Assembly (NCBI GenBank): GCA_947449695.1
Contig: CANFST010000010.1
Coordinates: 1 to 64,000, forward strand
Source: Chitinophagales bacterium
GTDB lineage: Bacteria; Bacteroidota; Bacteroidia; Chitinophagales; CAIODY01
Direction: 5' to 3'
DNA: 64,000 nt
Both the position numbers and the translations under genes were made by a program. Position 1 is the first letter of the stretch; every line of letters begins with the position of its first letter. Below the pieces are notes generated by a model, which saw nothing but the letters and a program-made list of their open reading frames with translations, made no database searches and was not told the DNA's origin. Positions 61,901 through 64,000 of the stretch are shown in pieces.

Positions 61901-62981
61901 TTTCCCATTAGGCACTGATGCAGGCAACTATGAAGTAGCTAAAATAATAGTAAACAGCAATTCAAATGTTGATAATTTAAAAGCTACCTTTAATCAGTTT
62001 TCAAATAGCGGATGTAGCTATAGTGCTAATTTACCCAACTTTGCTGCACCTCCGCCAAGCAATGGTGGCAATCACAATTCAGCCATTACTGATATGTTGA
62101 ATTATGGCTATTATCAGGTTGAGCCTTATGATATCAGCAATGCCTTAATGACTTCTTACAGCATTAATTATGATGCTCAAATGACTTTCAACGGGCATAC
62201 CAATGGTTTAGTGGGTAGCAATGCTACAGGTGCTGTAGGTTATACTTTAATGAAACAACCATCATGTGGCAATGCTTGGGGTATGTATGGTGGCACTTAT
62301 AACAACACCATGCAATTAGCCAGCAATTCGCCTACTTTAAACACACCCGTTACTTTAAAATTATTTGGCTTGCAAGGCTTCTCCATCTTTGGTGGTGGCT
62401 TTAGCCCCGATGAAGTATTGCCAATTGAATTGGTTGATTTTACTGCGCAGCAATTAGGCAATGATGCTTCGTTGAATTGGACTACAGCCTCTGAAAAAGA
62501 TAATGATAAATTTGATATTGAACGCAGCACCGATGGCATTGCTTTCGAAAAAGTGGGTAGCGTACAAAGTAGAGGCAATATGGCTAATAACTACAATTTT
62601 ACCGATGCCAATATCACTAATTTAAATAGCGATATTATCTACTATCGCTTGCGTCAGGTAGATATGAGTGGCACATTTAATTATTCGCCCGTTCGCAGCA
62701 TCACCATCAATGCCGATGCCAACGGTTTCACGGTAAATAGTTTTTACCCTAATCCGTTTAGCAATAGCGTTCAGTTGCAATTATCAGCAGGGCAGGCTGC
62801 CACAGCCCACTATCAATTGTTTGATACCAAAGGCACAATGGTATTACAAGCCGATGCACATTTCAACAAAGGCAACAATGTTTTAACTATTGATGGCTTA
62901 AGCCAGTTGGCTAATGGTATTTATTTATTAAAAATAAATAGCGGTAACCAAAGCTACACAACCACTTTGCAAAAGCAATGA
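52977..62981 (+). CDS. Giant (3334 aa) T9SS-sorted surface protein with autotransporter-associated beta-strand-like repeats and an FN3-like segment
   Basis: Signal peptide; repeated GGLTKAGSSTLTLSNSNTYSGATSINGGAI-type motifs; FN3-like 'VVYKGSTSPQVVTGLTNGTLYYFKVFTRNG'; C-terminal FYPNPFSNSVQLQL...NGIYLLKINSGNQSYTTTLQKQ. Confidence 0.93.
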   Translation: MKRNLTRSLLATAFLFIFCSVSNISWGQTTAFVDAFGRSSLTTSAPTTYSVSGSGTQAIAASFSSSQGNSLQLKGAASTTGNEYVSGLISSFSSFNSVLSSNSGLVTWTVNVNTTRSSTLSGISTSGASSYGQAVILAGTSGTFSSGNGYALVYGPSGSRNYELISYNGGIATTKTVIINSGTNDFSGATNYVSLKVTYNPSGNLWSLYVRDDGSSDWTDAGTGTFTQIGSATANTDYTSSTMVAFGFFCNHSNPASPPTFNFDNFKVTVPTVATNYYWNGSNTSALSGNWNASSNYFSTPTATTTLAPWVDGSSNIANFQTTNGGTVTLVANRTFNQANISGTNFIFSTANGGGSGYQLNGPIVLAASAALQMPVDNSLTNDATLDLLGNLSGGSSSALNIRCNTTTAGSSSRINLAANNVAVSVPTVNITGSSTSQAGFVATATGTAVSSNIVNNSSAATMIGATGSNDITVTGNMSGSGSVLFAAGQNGGNGNITLTPSTSNTYNGTTYFNGGTGTVKLGNVNGLSSSSDIVMGANSTFGQTLDLNGYSPTFQSLASNGGTGNITNNSTTANSTLTVNQTSTKTFGLVISDGSNKTTAVTKSGSGSLTLSAVNTYTGGTSVSGGTLVVSGNTSASGAYTVSNATLNITGTPTVPASFNLNSNGILLIPGHANTGTNPTSFTAGYLTMNGGTIQCNGSGIDFSNSSAKYKGITLSSGGGTMDANGANTITLQPTISGTGGLTLTNTGAAGGIVLVNQGSNNGTANTSAHTYSGGTTINGNTNGITVRVGGANAFPTTTALNLSTSNATLDLTNNGAGNYSTQVGSLTGSGNITLGSATLTVSGTSSTSYSGVMSGTGGLTKAGSSTLTLSNSNTYSGATSINGGAISVSADNNLGTAPGSATAGNIVLGGGTLSASAGFTLNSNRGIALTASTSSAIDVATSQTLVYGGIISGGASGNLSKTSAGTLTFSGTNTYPATTTVSAGTLNLTGSLASATTINSGATLSGTGSTSGTCSISGTISPATSGTIGTLSTGNFSMANGSAYTLDITDVGTLNTNCDKIAATGTFTIAPTTTINATFSGNGISNFVPNATYSWVIGTYTSGTPSIGTVNVNVSGITPQGQFTVSASGGNIVLTYTPTTLTISSQAATATNLTQNSTNNNIYTLIGTASGATVTVNAVTFTGIYTAADLTNFKLYYNTTGTFGTTTQLGSTITSIPASGNTITFSGLSQSIAVGTPSYFYLTADIPCAATGGNTLQINAVATTDVGTTSAVAGTTSAGSSLSVVTTTPNNVGSVTPTAGNNQVSVAFATPSGCYSEVMIVATSTNANNNGTPTGNGNSYTASLTYGSGTAFGNGFVVYKGSTSPQVVTGLTNGTLYYFKVFTRNGTSWSSGVESSATPALIPTTIYSQGFETGTLSSPNYSGGATMDANLSSSNWSVASTAVLFTGSGGSGTNALGVNPSATNASPYTLTFNVASGYQLSVTAYNYWRQTSTNGASVTSITINGTTITTGSVTCPTAGANIGSTSVANTISGLTGTITVLVNISGSGSFRLDDFTLIGNVTTVPNYYLATNSDPTIAANWSTNTNGIGGTQPTSMSVAGNWYVTQNSNTPTTAWANSWTPSGTVYIAASSTFNIAGTMDLSSSTQIVALGSSATINATANGYIKTSNSNGFYGSTSTSISNSNSPTISLNTASTVEYNSISTQSVTTSVTYGNVKFTGSGGTYNISSALGTSGSPYVFANGTLSLLAGTLYLSTAAANTSYISVGNVSITGGTLDNLSTASGTSCYLYISGNWSQSAGIVQFSGSGYGKIIFSGGASSTYSGLTSSSSFTYWLMQVTNSTTLTLNSNVALNGFTNGTNVFTLDLSSTLIDGGYTILANNSSGTTSGNAFVISGNYKASNKNGFSGTVSTTISTSSTSLQLSSSTYNLISLGSSSTVEYAATTGTQTVSARSDYNNMTLSGGSAKTLGGASTVSGVLTLTNGILTTTSTNLLTMTNTANTAISGGSTTSFINGPITWTLGTASSGTYIVPVGGNSTYYPMAFTAGTISSGSPTINVQAFASAPTGTADGSTIAAVGTEYWKVITTGSTFSASSFSLAKTISLGSMNVIAKSITNGALSFSSFGGSSGTVSSTTGLVNSSSGLNGASTLYLCFGQTFQTYYLKSGGATNNLTDWFSNSNGTGSNPTSFTGIGIYWNVINNTSVTNAAAWALGSNSKIIVGDGTNATAFTIPSSAAITGTMDVLNNGNLIIQSSTTPTLGTISTGSTVTYDGTLAQTITATTYHNLVISGNRGTNAITLPSRQITVNNTFDPSTFSSTATTPVVVNTDTFNFSSASSQTVPAFYYGRLNLGTGPRTWASSGIIDINQGFTPTSGTNTITGSTIRYSSTLSGWILSSFTTNFSGYQYYNLIFSGSGSWSMNNLALKVKNDLTVSAGTLILNGSSSNSNAVFIVDGKVTLSGGTILTNSNTTYSSTFNIGGDFTLNGGTLTRSAGAAAASLVFNSPSSIQSYSQTSGTISGTMSINVGTGSTTNTLKLSTNMTLGSATSNNITVNVLNGSAIDFGTNILTQNSTGGIFNLQSGANLYSGNANGIVASIPNSGSVQVSNITYSTGANYIFNGSVNQITGTGLPATVNNLTINNSASSGIVSLTVSTSPNNLFLNGGFFKIPSSVNLNIPTSVAISSNGGDFESSSTGNVNFAGSNLVSGTVNFYPTININGTVDFGSASAIYSTMKMNNGGSIINNPPVYITGSTLQYNASANRGLEWSATINQGYPYHVQISNNSTFNVSGGTPSTARQCGGDVTIDNGSTFTMNSTADQMTAPVTIKGNVNINGTLELSGVSSGDLVVNGNWTRANGATFTQHQRKVTFNGATPQTITAAGATAETFGAIEINNTSSLTAANNGVLMAAGTNLIINDSIILTHGKLNVGSGELQIQNTNTNAIKGHQAISGNPNSSPSFVVGAIRRKISTSATDYDFPLGTDAGNYEVAKIIVNSNSNVDNLKATFNQFSNSGCSYSANLPNFAAPPPSNGGNHNSAITDMLNYGYYQVEPYDISNALMTSYSINYDAQMTFNGHTNGLVGSNATGAVGYTLMKQPSCGNAWGMYGGTYNNTMQLASNSPTLNTPVTLKLFGLQGFSIFGGGFSPDEVLPIELVDFTAQQLGNDASLNWTTASEKDNDKFDIERSTDGIAFEKVGSVQSRGNMANNYNFTDANITNLNSDIIYYRLRQVDMSGTFNYSPVRSITINADANGFTVNSFYPNPFSNSVQLQLSAGQAATAHYQLFDTKGTMVLQADAHFNKGNNVLTIDGLSQLANGIYLLKINSGNQSYTTTLQKQ

Positions 62982-63010
62982 GCATATTAGCGGTTAAATA
63001 AATTTTATTT

Positions 63011-63045
63011 AAAACCTTCCAAGTTGCTGCAACTTGGAAGGTTTT
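63011..63045 (+). terminator. Terminator after the giant T9SS gene
   Basis: aaaaccttccaagttgc/gcaacttggaaggtttt, perfect 17-bp arms, followed by a T tract. Confidence 0.85.
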
Positions 63046-63150
63046 TTATTTCAACTAATTTATTGACTCCAACGGCATTAAACATAGAACCATACATGTA
63101 TTTTTCGCCTCAACTGAATTTCATTTATTTACATTTAATTATGATTTGCT

Positions 63151-63400
63151 CAATCGGAAGTTTCCGATTGGGTTCGGAATACATAAATGCTTCGACTGGA
63201 AGTTTCCGATTAAGTAATTAATTTATTTACCAATGTAAGTGAAGTTATACTATGGTAATTCAAAGCTTCGCTTTGAAATTTGCTTGGTTTAAAAGAAAGG
63301 GCTAAATTTGAAAGATGAAAAGCATAACTGAATCATGCAGTAACAAAACTCCAAAGCTGAAAGGCTATGCTTCAGTTGTCGGAGAACAAACTCCGACAAC
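63151..63400. repeat. Series of REP-like hairpins
   Basis: caatcggaa-gt-ttccgattg (63151-63170); ttcaaagc-ttc-gctttgaa (63259-63277); gttgtcggag-aacaaa-ctccgacaac (63375-63400). Confidence 0.8.
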
Positions 63401-63440
63401 GGCTATGCTTAATTCAACGCATTTGAAGCAACACCAACAA

Positions 63441-63692
63441 TGGCTGAAAAGGGTTTTGCATTAACCAGTGTCCATGAGCTCGAAACACGAAAGTGTTTTG
63501 CATTCAGTTACGTTTAGGAGCTCGAAACACAAAAGTGTTTTGCATCCAACGATGTCCATGAGTCCAAAACACAAAAGTGTTTTGCGTTCAGTGATGTCCA
63601 TGAACTCGAAACACAAAAAGGAATTGCATTAACCAATGCTTGGGAACAAGAAACACAAGTAACAAATGTATTCATAGGTTTTTGGGAGCAGC
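63441..63692. repeat. 42-bp tandem repeat, about six degenerate copies
   Basis: 'aaacac' recurs at 63483, 63525, 63567, 63609, 63651 (exact 42-bp spacing); 63441-63482 aligns as an additional leading copy. Confidence 0.85.
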
Positions 63693-63825
63693 AATGTTAT
63701 TTGATTATAAAATGTGCGTAACCAATTAAATACTGTTAATAAATATTTTACTGGCTGGTGGGTGCAAATACACTTTTAGGGCGTAGGTTTGGTTAATGAA
63801 TCTACTTAAAATTAGTGGGGTTGTC

Positions 63826-63996
63826 GGAGGACAAACTCCGACAACGGCTCTGCACAATTCAACGCTTTCAAAACAACACCAACAATGGCTGAGAATTTCT
63901 TCTGATTTTGAAAATGGCATATACATTTGCATTATCACTAATCAAATTACCAATCAACAGCAAATCAGAAAATTAATCATTCAAAAAGATGAATAA
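63826..63996 (+). pseudogene. Putative C-terminal T9SS sorting-domain fragment fused to a repeat-derived N-terminus
   Basis: ORF ends ...ISSDFENGIYICIITNQITNQQQIRKLIIQKDE, resembling T9SS CTD tails. It is preceded by gttgtcggaggacaaactccgacaac, a near copy of the hairpin at 63375-63400. Confidence 0.45.
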
Positions 63997-64000
63997 ATTA

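Noticed and set aside
53120-62578. Multiple minus-strand ORFs of 60-124 aa
   Set aside because: Antisense to the 3334-aa gene; Val/Pro/Leu-rich products are the expected reverse translation of Thr/Ser/Gly/Asn repeats.
63024-63221. 65-aa plus ORF
   Set aside because: Begins inside the terminator hairpin and crosses REP-like palindromes.
63441-63692. CRISPR array
   Set aside because: The 42-bp period is one continuous diverging unit with no spacer segments.
1-64000. tRNA, rRNA, tmRNA, prophage, retron, DGR or defence island
   Set aside because: No cloverleaf-like genes, reverse transcriptase, integrase, nuclease-helicase or phage structural ORFs were recognised. A tRNAscan/Infernal scan would be needed to exclude small RNAs.

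Overview
This is chromosomal DNA from an AT-rich Bacteroidota, judged by type IX secretion (T9SS) C-terminal sorting domains, DUF4270, DUF6089, a futalosine hydrolase and a panC/glycogen-synthase/DUF4270/glmS neighbourhood. Most of the window is housekeeping: mnmG, scpB, nadD, nadA, dcd, hisS, a fused E1 alpha/beta dehydrogenase, mutY, surE, an MMPL/RND transporter, a class A PBP, purH, era, mqnB-like, queD-like, parC-like, glmS, panC, an M23 peptidase, bcp, murA and terC. It is bounded by two large repetitive surface proteins: a partial one at 1-3023 (-) and a 3334-aa T9SS protein at 52977-62981 (+). I saw no tRNA, rRNA, CRISPR, prophage or intact transposase. The most interesting non-coding structures are: (1) a degenerate array of fifteen 21-bp units (4918-5232) just upstream of a small FN3-like CDS; (2) an origin/partition-like region at about 8.3-11.2 kb with two parS-like 16-mers, two clusters of DnaA-box-like 9-mers, scpB, and divergent gene orientation; (3) REP-like palindrome arrays at 3.5 kb, 6.1 kb and 63.1-63.9 kb, including a 42-bp tandem repeat; and (4) a truncated duplicate of a winged-helix gene at 18632-18811. 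All calls come from reading the sequence and the supplied translations. No database searches were run.
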